Assembly: GCF_001905465.1 (NCBI RefSeq) | Contig: NZ_LISX01000016.1 | Location: forward strand, 81,891-145,890 | DNA from: Kitasatospora sp. CB01950 | GTDB lineage: Bacteria; Actinomycetota; Actinomycetes; Streptomycetales; Streptomycetaceae | Direction of reading: 5' to 3' | DNA length: 64,000 nt | In this document: positions 56,109 through 64,000 of the stretch, piece after piece | Position numbering within the stretch: position 1 is the first letter of the stretch | Layout: each line of letters starts with the position of its first letter | Position numbers and translations under genes: made by a program | Notes under the pieces: generated by a model | Told to the model about the DNA's origin: nothing | Seen by the model: the letters and a program-made list of their open reading frames with translations, nothing else | The model's database searches: none

Positions 56109-58673
56109 GTGGCCGTGGTCACCGCGCGCGCAGCCGCCACCTTCGAACCGGTCGACCGGTCGGCCGCCGCAGCCCGCGGCTTCGTCCGGGACGCCCTGCT
56201 CGGGTGGGACCTGCCCGAGGTGGTGGACGACGCCGTGGTGCTGGTCAGCGAACTGGTCACGAACGCCGTGGTGCACGCCGGGACGGCCGCCGAGGTGGCC
56301 TGCCTCCGCGAGGAGGACACCGTCCGGATCGAGGTCAGCGACCGGCACCCGGAACGCGGCCAGGACTCCTTCGCCAACGTGACGCTCAACTCGGACCGGT
56401 ACGCCGACCCCGACGGCGAGGGCGGCCGCGGCCTGCTGATGTGCTCGGCGCTGTCCAGCAGTTGGGGCGTCGAGTACGCGGCCGGCCGGAAGACCGTGTG
56501 GTTCCGGCTCGCCCTGCCCGAGCAGCAGCCCGGCACCCGGTACGCGCTGCCCAGCCTGCCCGGCGGCGAACTGCCCGCCACGGACGGACCGCTGCGGGTC
56601 GCCGTCGTCCAGCTCGACGACCACGGCCGGATCCGGCACTGGAACGCCGACGCCGAGTCGCTCTTCCACCGCCCCGCCGACGCCGTGTTCGGCCGCCCCT
56701 GGGCGGAACTGGCCGTCTGGCCGCAGACCCCCGGCCTCGGCCTCGGCGACACCCTGCGCCTGGCCCGCTGGGAGGGCAGCTACGCGGTGCGCGGCGGCGA
56801 CGGCGCCACCCGCGAGGTGTACGGCACCCACGTGCGGCTGCGCGACAGCGGCGGCGTGCCGGTGGTGCTGTGCCTGCTGGTGCGCGAGTCCGACCGGGCG
56901 GTGCTGCGCACCCCGGGCACCGGCGCGTCCACCGAGGCCGCCACCACCACCGCCGTCGAGCCGCTCGACCTGCTGGTCGGCCCGGTCTCCCCCGACGACC
57001 TGTCCAGCCTGCTGCAGCGGATCGTCGAACGCGCCCGCGACCTGCTCGACGCCGACGCCGCCTACCTGATGCTCACCAGCGAGGACGAGACCGAGTTCGA
57101 ACTGCGGGCCGCCACCGGCCTGGCCGGCCCGGCCCGCCGCTTCTCCCGGCTGCCGATCGACGGCGGCGCGGGCCGCTACGACTCGGCCCGGCTGCCGGCC
57201 GTCCACGAGGACCTGGCGGTGCGGCCCGGCGCCGCGCCGCTGCTGGTCGGCACCGACCTGCGGTCGCTGATCACCGTCCCGCTGAAGGTCGAGGGCCGGC
57301 TGACCGGCTCGCTCGGGGTGGCCGCCGCCCCGCCGGGCCGCTACGACAACGAGGACGCGCTGCGCCTGCAGTTCGCCGCCGACCGGATCGCGCTGGCCCT
57401 GGAGTCCGCCCGGCTCGGCGAGTTGGAGCGGCTGCGGCGCGGCTCGCTGTCCTTCCTGGTGGAGGCCTCCGACCTGCTCGCGGGCACTCTGGAGCACGAA
57501 CAGACGCTCGCCCTGATGGCGCAGATGGCGATCCCCACCCTGGCGTCCTGGTGCGCCGTCTACACCACCGCGGACGCCGCCGCGGGCGCCGAACTCGCCT
57601 TCGTGCTGCACGAGGACGAGGACCGGATCGACCCGCTGCGCGCCCTGCTCGACAAGTCCCCCGCCCCGGAGGCGGTGTTCAGCCCCGGCGCCCGCACCTG
57701 GACGGCGCCCTCCGACACCGCCCGCGCGCTGGGCCTGGCCGACAGCCCCGAACTGGCCGGGCTGCTCGGCGAGACGGTGGTGCTGCCGCTGTCCGCCCGC
57801 AACCGGGTGATCGGCCTGCTGGTGCTCGGCACCCGGCGCGGCGTCCGGTTCCGCCAGGAGATCCTGGAGCTCGGCGAGGACCTCTCCCGCCGGGCCGCCC
57901 TGGCGCTCGACAACTCCCGCCTCTACTCGGAGCGCACCGCCACCTCGCAGGCCTTCCAACGCGCCCTGCTGCCGCCGGAGTTGCCGAAGATCCCGGGCGT
58001 CGAGGTGGAGGTCTTCTACCAGGCCGCGGGCGAGGGCAACGAGGTCGGCGGCGACTTCTACGACCTGTTCCCGATCCGCGAGGGCACCTACGGCTTCGCC
58101 ATCGGCGACGTCTGCGGCACCGGCCCCGAGGCCGCCTCGGTCACCGGCCTGGCCCGCAACTCGCTGCGCCTGCTGGCCCGCGAGGGCCTGAGCGCCCCGC
58201 AGGTCCTCACCCGACTGAACGCGGCGATCCTCGACGAGGGCAGCCGGGCCCGCTTCCTCACCCTGCTGTACGGCGAGTTGACGCCCCGCGAGGACGGCTC
58301 GACCGTCCTGTCGCTGGTCTGCGCGGGCCACCCGCTGCCCCTGCGGCTGCGCACCGACGGGCAGGTCGACCAGGCCGCTTCACCGCAGCCGCTGCTCGGC
58401 GTGATGGACGAACTCGACCTGACCGCCGAGGAGTTGGTACTCACGCCCGGCGAGGTGCTGCTCTGCGTGACGGACGGCGTCACCGAACGCCGGGAGGGCC
58501 GCCGGATGCTCGGCGACGACGGCCTGATCGAGGTCCTGACCGGCTGCGCAGGCCTGACCGCCGGCGCGGTCGCCGCCCGCGTCCACCGCGCGGTGGAGCG
58601 CTTCGCCCCGGAGCCGCCGTCCGACGACATGGCGATCCTGACGCTCCGCATTCCGACGCAGCGTCAGAACTAG
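56109..58673 (+). CDS. osaC: OsaC, multidomain anti-sigma kinase/phosphatase
   Basis: 854 residues: an RsbW-like ATPase (residues 5-140; LVSELVTNAVVHAG, GEGGRGLLMCSAL), a PAS domain (about 160-280), one or two GAF domains (290-600) and a PP2C/RsbU phosphatase (610-850; GNEVGGDFYDLF, AIGDVCGTG, DDMAILTLR). This combination and its place divergent to osaA match OsaC, which modulates SigB after osmotic stress in S. coelicolor. GTG start at 56109 after GAGGAGAC; the GTG two codons later is possible. Confidence 0.88.
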   Translation: MAVVTARAAATFEPVDRSAAAARGFVRDALLGWDLPEVVDDAVVLVSELVTNAVVHAGTAAEVACLREEDTVRIEVSDRHPERGQDSFANVTLNSDRYADPDGEGGRGLLMCSALSSSWGVEYAAGRKTVWFRLALPEQQPGTRYALPSLPGGELPATDGPLRVAVVQLDDHGRIRHWNADAESLFHRPADAVFGRPWAELAVWPQTPGLGLGDTLRLARWEGSYAVRGGDGATREVYGTHVRLRDSGGVPVVLCLLVRESDRAVLRTPGTGASTEAATTTAVEPLDLLVGPVSPDDLSSLLQRIVERARDLLDADAAYLMLTSEDETEFELRAATGLAGPARRFSRLPIDGGAGRYDSARLPAVHEDLAVRPGAAPLLVGTDLRSLITVPLKVEGRLTGSLGVAAAPPGRYDNEDALRLQFAADRIALALESARLGELERLRRGSLSFLVEASDLLAGTLEHEQTLALMAQMAIPTLASWCAVYTTADAAAGAELAFVLHEDEDRIDPLRALLDKSPAPEAVFSPGARTWTAPSDTARALGLADSPELAGLLGETVVLPLSARNRVIGLLVLGTRRGVRFRQEILELGEDLSRRAALALDNSRLYSERTATSQAFQRALLPPELPKIPGVEVEVFYQAAGEGNEVGGDFYDLFPIREGTYGFAIGDVCGTGPEAASVTGLARNSLRLLAREGLSAPQVLTRLNAAILDEGSRARFLTLLYGELTPREDGSTVLSLVCAGHPLPLRLRTDGQVDQAASPQPLLGVMDELDLTAEELVLTPGEVLLCVTDGVTERREGRRMLGDDGLIEVLTGCAGLTAGAVAARVHRAVERFAPEPPSDDMAILTLRIPTQRQN

Positions 58674-58750
58674 TCACGGTTTGCTCACACTTGCTCGTCC
58701 CTGGCGGTTCACAAGGGTACAAGTCGCGGGAGCCGGGTAGACCGTAGGCA

Positions 58751-58797
58751 CCGGGGGGTCCACCCCGGAGGGCATCGACCGGCGGCTCGGCCGCCGG
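58751..58797 (+). terminator. Double hairpin downstream of osaC
   Basis: CCGGGG/CCCCGG (58751-58768) is followed by CCGGCGGC-TCG-GCCGCCGG (58779-58797), a perfect 8-pair stem with a three-base loop. It lies about 80-125 bases past the osaC stop and before the acetate-transporter gene; likely the end of the osaC message. The rest of the gap 58674-58931 shows no gene. Confidence 0.6.
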
Positions 58798-58931
58798 CTC
58801 TCTCATATCGCCGCAGCCGCCCGCACCCTTCTTCGGTGCGCCCACGACCCGGCACCCGGCACCACCTCTCGCACACTCCACTTTTCACCGCGATCTCGCC
58901 ATGCCCTGGCGCAGAGTGAAAGGAGCCTCCG

Positions 58932-59486
58932 GTGAGCAATGACGCCTCCGGGGCGAATGCCCGATCCGCAGACGCGGGTCCGCTCGGTTATCTGGCCCTC
59001 GGTCTCACCCTGCTCGCGTACGGCCTGCTCGGCACCGGTGTCCTCAGCGGCACCTCGTCCGGCGCCGCCGCCTCGCTGGCCCACCTGGTCGGCGGGGTCA
59101 CGCTGTTCGTCGCCGGCCTGTGGCAGTTCTACGGCGGCAACCGCTTCGACGGCACCGCCTTCACCGCCCTCGGCGCCTTCTGGGCGACCTCGGCGGCGGC
59201 CGGCGCGACCGGCAAGAACACCACCGGCCTGTTCCTGCTGCTGTGGGCGCTGCTGGCGCTCACCCTGACCGCCGCCGCCTGGGGCGCCGGCCAGCTGATC
59301 CGTGCGGTGTACGGCCTGCTGACGCTGGCCCTGCTGCTCGACGCCATCGGCGTCCTCAGCGGCTCCGGCGGCTGGGGCAAGGTCGGCGCCTGGGTCGCCG
59401 CCCTCTCCGGCCTGGCCGCCTGGTACTGGGCCACCGCCGCTCTCACCGGCGGACGTTGGGGCCGGGTGGCACTCCCGGTCAAGTAA
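58932..59486 (+). CDS. GPR1/FUN34/YaaH family acetate-type transporter
   Basis: 184 residues with six transmembrane helices. The family pattern is seen in PLGYLALGLTLLAYG, FVAGLWQFYGGNRFDGTAFTALGAFW and the late GKVGAWVAALSGLAAWY. Members (SatP/YaaH) take up acetate or succinate by proton symport; the true substrate here is unproven. GTG start preceded by AAAGGAG. Confidence 0.87.
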   Translation: MSNDASGANARSADAGPLGYLALGLTLLAYGLLGTGVLSGTSSGAAASLAHLVGGVTLFVAGLWQFYGGNRFDGTAFTALGAFWATSAAAGATGKNTTGLFLLLWALLALTLTAAAWGAGQLIRAVYGLLTLALLLDAIGVLSGSGGWGKVGAWVAALSGLAAWYWATAALTGGRWGRVALPVK

Positions 59487-59596
59487 CCGCCGCAGTCCCC
59501 GAGGCCCGGACGCCACCCCCACGGCGCCCGGGCCTCGGCATGTCCGCATGTCCGCATGTCGTTCTCCCAGCTCAAGGCCCTTTACTTTCTTATGAC

Positions 59597-59656
59597 TTGA
59601 CGGCCTGTCGGATCGTCAGTTCTATAGTGCTAGGAAGCTAGATAAATGAGGTTGCG
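59597..59656 (+). promoter_or_regulatory. Promoter/operator region of the GntR-ABC operon
   Basis: TTGACG at 59597 resembles a -35 element and TATAGT at 59623 a -10, though the 20-base spacing is long. GCTAG occurs twice, nine bases apart (59629-59633 and 59638-59642), within GTGCTAGGAAGCTAGATAA, a possible binding site for the encoded GntR regulator. GAGG precedes the GTG start. Confidence 0.4.
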
Positions 59657-60046
59657 GTGATCGAGTTCCACATCGAGCCCCGGTCCGGTGTCGCCCCCTA
59701 CCTGCAACTGGTCCACCAAGTACGGCAGGCGCTCCGACTGGGCCTGCTGCACCAGGGCGACCGGCTGCCGAAGGTCAAGGACGTCGCAGCCAAGGTCGCG
59801 ATCAACCCCAACACCGTGCTCAAGGCTTACCGCCAGCTGGAGAACGAGGGCCTGGTCTCCCCCAAGCCGGGCGTCGGCACCTTCGTCACCGGCACCCTCG
59901 GCGACCCCGCCACGTCCGAACACGAGCCGCTGCGGCAGGAGTTGCGCCGCTGGCTGGCCTCGGCGCGAGCCGCCGGACTGGACCCGGAGTCCATCGAGGC
60001 CCTGTTCCACCAGACCTTCCGAAGCACCGCCGAAGAGGAGCGATGA
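59657..60046 (+). CDS. GntR-family regulator, YtrA subfamily
   Basis: 129 residues: winged helix with the YtrA pattern (PYLQLVHQVRQALRLGLLHQGDRLP, then VAAKVAINPNTVLKAYRQLENEGLV) and a very short C-terminal helix rather than an effector domain. Typically autoregulates the ABC transporter operon it heads. GTG start; the stop overlaps the ABC gene (ATGA). Confidence 0.9.
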   Translation: MIEFHIEPRSGVAPYLQLVHQVRQALRLGLLHQGDRLPKVKDVAAKVAINPNTVLKAYRQLENEGLVSPKPGVGTFVTGTLGDPATSEHEPLRQELRRWLASARAAGLDPESIEALFHQTFRSTAEEER

Positions 60047-60933
60047 CCGCGATCGTCGAAACCCGGGCGCTGACCAAGCGCTACGGCCGCCGCACGGCCC
60101 TGGCCGACTGCACCCTGACCGTCCCCGCCGGACGCGTCGTCGGGCTGGTCGGGCCCAACGGCGCCGGCAAGTCCACCCTGCTGCAGCTCGCCTGCGGCCT
60201 GCTCACCCCCACCAGCGGCACCGTCGAGGTGTTCGGCCGCCCGCCGGCCGCCGACAGCGCCCAGCTCGGCCGGGTCGGCTTCGTCGCCCAGGACACCCCG
60301 ACCTACGCCGCCCTGACCATCGCCGACCACCTGCGCCTCGGCGCCAAGCTCAACCCGCACTGGGACGCCGCCCTCGCCGACCGCCGCATCCGCCGGCTCG
60401 GCCTCGACCCCTCCCAGCGGGCCGGCCGCCTCTCCGGCGGCCAGCGCGCCCAGCTCGCACTCACCCTCGCCATCGCCAAGCGGCCCGAACTGCTGCTGCT
60501 GGACGAGCCGGTGGCCGCCCTCGACCCGCTCGCCCGGCGCGCCTTCCTGCAGAGCCTGATGGAGTTCGTCGCCGAGTCCGAGTCCGAGGCCACCGTGGTG
60601 CTCTCCTCCCACCTGGTCTCCGACCTGGAACGGGTCTGCGACCACCTGATCGTGCTCGCCGACTCCCGCGTCCGGGCCGACGGCGAGATCGACGACCTGC
60701 TCGCCACCCACTTCCGGCTCACCACCGCCCGCCGCGACCCCGACACCCTGCCGGCCGGCATGCGGGTGATCCACGCCGAACACACCGAACGCCAGAGCAC
60801 CTTCGTGGTCCGCGCCGACGCCGCCGTCGACGACCCGTCCTGGGCGATGGAACCGCTCGGCCTGGAGGACTTGGTCCTCGCCCACCTCGAAACCGCCGCC
60901 GACCTCCGACCCGCCCTGGAGCCCCAGCGATGA
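60043..60933 (+). CDS. ABC transporter ATP-binding protein
   Basis: 296 residues. Walker A GPNGAGKST, Q-loop VAQDTPT, signature LSGGQRAQ, Walker B LLLLDEPVAALD, switch His in SSHLVSD. A C-terminal domain of about 80 residues follows. Exporter-type ATPase of a GntR-ATPase-permease operon; substrate unknown (such operons often act in antibiotic or peptide stress). Confidence 0.9.
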   Translation: MTAIVETRALTKRYGRRTALADCTLTVPAGRVVGLVGPNGAGKSTLLQLACGLLTPTSGTVEVFGRPPAADSAQLGRVGFVAQDTPTYAALTIADHLRLGAKLNPHWDAALADRRIRRLGLDPSQRAGRLSGGQRAQLALTLAIAKRPELLLLDEPVAALDPLARRAFLQSLMEFVAESESEATVVLSSHLVSDLERVCDHLIVLADSRVRADGEIDDLLATHFRLTTARRDPDTLPAGMRVIHAEHTERQSTFVVRADAAVDDPSWAMEPLGLEDLVLAHLETAADLRPALEPQR

Positions 60934-61937
60934 TCTGGCTGACCTGGCGTCAGTTCCGCGCCCAGTTCCTGGCGGCCGCCGCCGTACTCGCCGCCGCCAC
61001 CGGCTACCTGGTGATCGTCGGACTGCAACTGCACAGCGGTTTCGACAACCTGCCCGCCGACTGCGACGGCCTCTGCCCCGGTGCTGGCCGGCTGATCGGC
61101 CGCTACCGCAACCCGTACTACATCGGCAGCGCACTGGTGCTGCTGGCTCCCGCACTGATCGGGGCATTCTGGGGCGCACCGATGATTGCCCGGGAGCTGG
61201 AGACCGGCACCCACCGGTTGATCTGGAACCAGGGTGTCCGCCGCGGTCGCTGGCTGGCGGCGAAGCTGTTGGTCACCGCAGCCGCCGCGATGCTCGTCAC
61301 CGGACTGCTCAGCCTGCTCGTGTCCTGGTTCGCCGACCCGCTCGACCGGCTCAACCAAGACCGCTTCCAGCCGCTGATGTTCGACGTCCGCGGCCTGGTC
61401 CCGCTCGGCTATGCCGCATTCGCGGTCGCGCTCGGTGCCTGCGCGGGCCTGTTCCTGCGCCGCACCACGGCCGCGATGGCCGTCACCCTGGCCGTGTTCA
61501 CCGCCGTCCAGGTCCTGATGCCGCTGGCTGTCCGGCCCCACCTGCGGCCGGCCGTGCACTCCGAGGTCGCACTCAACGCCACCACGCTCGGCACCGCCCG
61601 GATGTTCGGCTTCAGCGGCGACACCCTCGGCCCCGACTCCCCGATGATCGCCAGCCTCGACATCCCCGACGGCTGGGTCCTCACCGGCAACGAGCCCCAG
61701 GCCGTCCGCCACGCCGACGGCCGCGCCGTGACCTTCGGCACCCAGCCCTGCCGGGCCGAGGCCGGCGGCCCCGCCACCCGCGAATGCCTTGCCCAGGCCG
61801 ACCTGCACATCGCCGTCGACTACCAACCCGCCGACCGCTACTGGCCGTTCCAGTGGATCGAGACCGCGATCTACCTCGCCCTCACCGCGGCCCTGGCCGC
61901 CCTCACCACCTGGGGCCTGCGCCGCCGCCTCGGCTGA
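60930..61937 (+). CDS. ABC transporter permease
   Basis: 335 residues, ABC-2-like membrane subunit with six helices (about 12-32, 68-90, 107-135, 155-185, 188-207, 310-330) and a large extracytoplasmic loop of about 110 residues before the last helix. Start ATG overlaps the ATPase stop (ATGA). Contains WLTWRQFRAQF at the N-terminus, typical of actinobacterial transporter permeases in YtrA operons. Confidence 0.88.
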   Translation: MIWLTWRQFRAQFLAAAAVLAAATGYLVIVGLQLHSGFDNLPADCDGLCPGAGRLIGRYRNPYYIGSALVLLAPALIGAFWGAPMIARELETGTHRLIWNQGVRRGRWLAAKLLVTAAAAMLVTGLLSLLVSWFADPLDRLNQDRFQPLMFDVRGLVPLGYAAFAVALGACAGLFLRRTTAAMAVTLAVFTAVQVLMPLAVRPHLRPAVHSEVALNATTLGTARMFGFSGDTLGPDSPMIASLDIPDGWVLTGNEPQAVRHADGRAVTFGTQPCRAEAGGPATRECLAQADLHIAVDYQPADRYWPFQWIETAIYLALTAALAALTTWGLRRRLG

Positions 61938-62140
61938 CCGACCGAACAGCCGCGGCCGAAGCCAACGCAACTGGCTTCGGCAGCACCCGTTCACCATACG
62001 GCGCTCGGCAGCAACGGTGGGACGACGGCGGCCTGCTTCGCGCATGCGAGTGCCCCTGCGCTCCCGGGCCTCTCGGGTGATCCCGCAATCCCCTCCCGCC
62101 GCACCGGCCGGTTGCTAGGGTCTCCGTTCGGAGGGGACTC

Positions 62141-63007
62141 ATGGGCCAGTGGCAGGTGGGCACGGAGACGCTGGCCGCATGCCGTTTTGCGTTCTCGCCG
62201 CTGGTGGAGACCGTCGCCACGCTCGGCATCCTCGCCGAGATCCGGCCCGAGCCCTGGCGCCGTGCCTGGCTCGCCACCCACCGGCCCGCGTTCCACCGGC
62301 GCCTCGCCGACGCGCCGCATCTCGCCGACTGGCTGACCGGCCGCCGGCCCACCCACTGGCCCGGCGAGTTCCGGCTCCCGCCGCCCGACCCGGACGCGGC
62401 CCCGCACGGGCTCGACCTCACCGGACTCGACCTGGCCGCCGAGCTCGCCGAACTCCTCGACTGGACGTGGCGGCACGTCGTCCACCCCGAATGGCCCGCC
62501 CGCCTGCGCGCCCTCCACGCCGACGCCACCGCCCGGCGCCGCCTCGCCGACCACCACGGCTGGCCCGCCGCCCTCCCCGCGCTCGGCCCCCAACACCGCT
62601 GGCTGTCCACCGGCCGGCTCCAACTCGCCACCCCCGCCGACGTTCCCCCGGACGCCGAGCTGCTGTTCGTCCCCACCGGTGCCCGCCTCGGCTGGGTCAT
62701 GCAGGACGCGGGCCGCGTCGCCGTGATCTACCCGGTCTCCGCCGTGCCCGTCCCCACCCCGCGCACCCCGCCCGCCAGTCTGGGCCGCCTGTTGGGCAGC
62801 GCCCGCGCCGAGCTGCTCGCCGGTCTCGACCGCCCGCGCGACACCGTCCAGCTCGCCACCCTCACCGGCCTCAGCCCCGCCGCCGTCGGCGACCACCTCA
62901 GCGTCCTGCTCGACGCCCGCCTGGTCGCCCGTGCCCGCTCCGGAACCGCCGGCCGCTACTACCGCACGGCCCTCGCCGACGCCCTGCTCGCCGCCCAGCC
63001 CGGCTGA
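62141..63007 (+). CDS. ArsR/DUF5937-type transcriptional regulator
   Basis: 288 residues. The N-terminal 200 residues are a DUF5937-like domain (FAFSPLVETVATLGIL at the start, PEWPARLRALHADATARRRLADHHGW), and the C-terminal 80 a winged helix (LDRPRDTVQLATLTGLSPAAVGDHLSVLLDARLVARARSG). Effector unknown. GGAGGGG precedes the ATG. Confidence 0.82.
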   Translation: MGQWQVGTETLAACRFAFSPLVETVATLGILAEIRPEPWRRAWLATHRPAFHRRLADAPHLADWLTGRRPTHWPGEFRLPPPDPDAAPHGLDLTGLDLAAELAELLDWTWRHVVHPEWPARLRALHADATARRRLADHHGWPAALPALGPQHRWLSTGRLQLATPADVPPDAELLFVPTGARLGWVMQDAGRVAVIYPVSAVPVPTPRTPPASLGRLLGSARAELLAGLDRPRDTVQLATLTGLSPAAVGDHLSVLLDARLVARARSGTAGRYYRTALADALLAAQPG

Positions 63008-63025
63008 GCCGCACCGCGAGCTCCG

Positions 63026-63898
63026 TCAGCCCTGCACCGCGCTGTGCTCCCGCTCCTCCGCACCCGCCGCCACGGCCTCGTCCTCCTCCGGCCGGCGCCA
63101 CCCCGACGCCACCGCCTGCAGCAGGTACACGGTCAGCAGGATCGCCAGCGCCACCAGCCCGTCCGCCCAGAAGTGGTTGGCCGTCACCACGACCACCCAC
63201 ACCGTCACCAGCGGGTGCAGCACCATCAGCCACCGCCACGGCCCGCGCGCGACCGCGATCACCGCCACCGCCGTGATCACGCACCACGCCACGTGCACCG
63301 AAGGCATCGCCGACAGCTGGTCCGCCACCACCCCCGCCACCGCGTTGCCGTACACCGACTGCCCGTACTGCGCCGCCAGGTCGACGAACCCGTTCGCCGG
63401 CAGCATCCGCGGCGGTGCCACCGGAATGAACTGGATCAGCAGACACACGGCCGTGGTCGCCACCACCGTGGTCCGCACCCACGCGTACCGCTGACGGTGC
63501 CGCAGGAACAGCCACAGCAGCACCACCAGCATCACGCCGAAATGCATCGTCGCGTAGTAGTAGTTCGCCGCCCGCACCAACCACGGATGCCCCACCACGG
63601 CCCGCTGCCAGGACGCCTCGTCCGGCAGCCCGAAGTCCGCCTCCGTCCGGTGGATCCAGTCCGCCCGATCCAGCGCATGGTCCGTCCCGACCAGCGACAG
63701 ATGCCCGACCACCTGCCACAGCGCGAACAGCGCCAGCAGCGTCCCCGCCTCCCGCAGCACATCCGCCGCAACCCGCCCCCGACGCCACTCCCCCGCCCCG
63801 GCCCGCCGCGCGGCCGCCCGCCCGACGGTGAAAGCCGCTCCGTACAACGCCGCGGAGGCAGCGGCCGAGGTTTGCCAGGTCAGGGTCAGGTTCTGCAT
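63026..63898 (-). CDS. PAP2-superfamily membrane protein (AUR1-like)
   Basis: 290 residues with six or seven transmembrane helices. The PAP2 motifs are PPRMLP (first block), SAMPSVHVAW (second) and HPLVTVWVVVVTANHFWAD (third, with NHFxxD), as in inositol phosphotransferase/phosphatase-type proteins. Likely acts on a lipid phosphate at the membrane; substrate unknown. ATG start; the 18-base gap to the ArsR-like gene has no hairpin. Confidence 0.87.
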   Translation of the reverse strand: MQNLTLTWQTSAAASAALYGAAFTVGRAAARRAGAGEWRRGRVAADVLREAGTLLALFALWQVVGHLSLVGTDHALDRADWIHRTEADFGLPDEASWQRAVVGHPWLVRAANYYYATMHFGVMLVVLLWLFLRHRQRYAWVRTTVVATTAVCLLIQFIPVAPPRMLPANGFVDLAAQYGQSVYGNAVAGVVADQLSAMPSVHVAWCVITAVAVIAVARGPWRWLMVLHPLVTVWVVVVTANHFWADGLVALAILLTVYLLQAVASGWRRPEEDEAVAAGAEEREHSAVQG

Positions 63899-63936
63899 TT
63901 GCGAAGGTTATCCGGAAATTTTCCGGCCGGGAACGC

Positions 63937-63973
63937 AAAGAAGCCCCCTGACATCCCGTCAGGGGGCTTCTTT
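63937..63973. terminator. Terminator of the rRNA operon
   Basis: A perfect 16-base-pair stem (63937-63952 with 63958-63973; AAAGAAGCCCCCTGAC / GTCAGGGGGCTTCTTT) with a 5-base loop and flanking T and A runs. It follows the 5S gene on the minus strand and could also stop transcripts entering from the left. Confidence 0.88.
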
Positions 63974-63982
63974 TGAATGATT

Positions 63983-64000
63983 GTTCGGCGGCGTCCTACT
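63983..64000 (-). rRNA. rrf: 5S ribosomal RNA, 3' end only
   Basis: GTTCGGCGGCGTCCTACT is the reverse complement of the conserved 3' end of streptomycete 5S rRNA (AGTAGGACGCCGCCGAAC). The window cuts the gene; the rest of an rRNA operon should lie to the right. Confidence 0.85.

Noticed and set aside
58715..58720. GGGTAC as a SigB-type -10 element
   Set aside because: No matching -35 (GNNT) at 14-16 bases upstream.
58674..58931. A structured region before the acetate-type transporter that might be a riboswitch (c-di-AMP or other)
   Set aside because: Only two simple hairpins are seen, and I could not match the conserved core of any riboswitch class; the hairpins fit an osaC terminator better.

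Overview
The window is chromosomal DNA of very high G+C content (strong G/C bias at third codon positions, many GTG and TTG starts) from an actinomycete. The gene set and order (lexA, dinG, hflX, RSH, dapF, miaA, miaB, gluABCD, recX-recA, lhr, clgR-cinA-pgsA-rimO, ftsK, osaB-osaA-osaC) match the conserved core of Streptomycetaceae, so Streptomyces or Kitasatospora is the likely source. This is inferred from protein families and synteny; no database was searched.

Left part (1-11.3 kb): lexA with its SOS box, preceded at the window edge by an NrdR-box-like palindrome that probably serves an nrdR-nrdJ operon lying to the left. Convergent to lexA is a five-gene minus-strand run: two NIS siderophore synthetases, an N-acyltransferase and a lysine N6-hydroxylase (an aerobactin-like set, with an iron-box candidate upstream), followed 12 bases later by dinG. 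Then come two tandem trypsin-like lipoprotein proteases.

11.3-21 kb: housekeeping and stress genes on the minus strand. These are the ribosome-splitting GTPase HflX coupled to an RSH (ppGpp) enzyme, dapF, and the tRNA-modifying enzymes miaA and miaB, with a small MT0933-type antitoxin-like protein and an extradiol-dioxygenase-like protein between the last two. 21-31 kb: a membrane-anchored TAXI-type binding protein convergent with a two-component system, the gluABCD glutamate-type ABC transporter, a flavoprotein monooxygenase and RNase Y. 31-43 kb: recX-recA with a recA SOS box, a sigma factor coupled to a membrane-anchored partner, an AI-2E family permease, DUF3046, a subtilisin-like protease and the large helicase Lhr.

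43-59 kb: a minus-strand series with ftsK and a RodZ-like protein, then rimO-pgsA-cinA and clgR. Beyond ftsK lies the osmotic-stress set osaB, osaA (a hybrid kinase with seven 92-residue HAMP-type repeats) and divergent osaC. 59-64 kb: an acetate-transporter-family protein, a YtrA-type GntR/ABC operon, an ArsR-like regulator, a PAP2 membrane protein, a strong rRNA-type terminator and the 3' end of a 5S rRNA gene, so an rRNA operon reads into the window from the right on the minus strand.

The most unusual structure is a short intergenic repeat of about 84 bp present in three copies (near 19.1, 29.4 and 42.9 kb). Each copy carries the same short open frame ending in the same stop, and two copies supply the C-terminal residues and stop codon of an unrelated neighbouring gene. 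Beside the first copy is an inverted partial copy interrupted by a hairpin.
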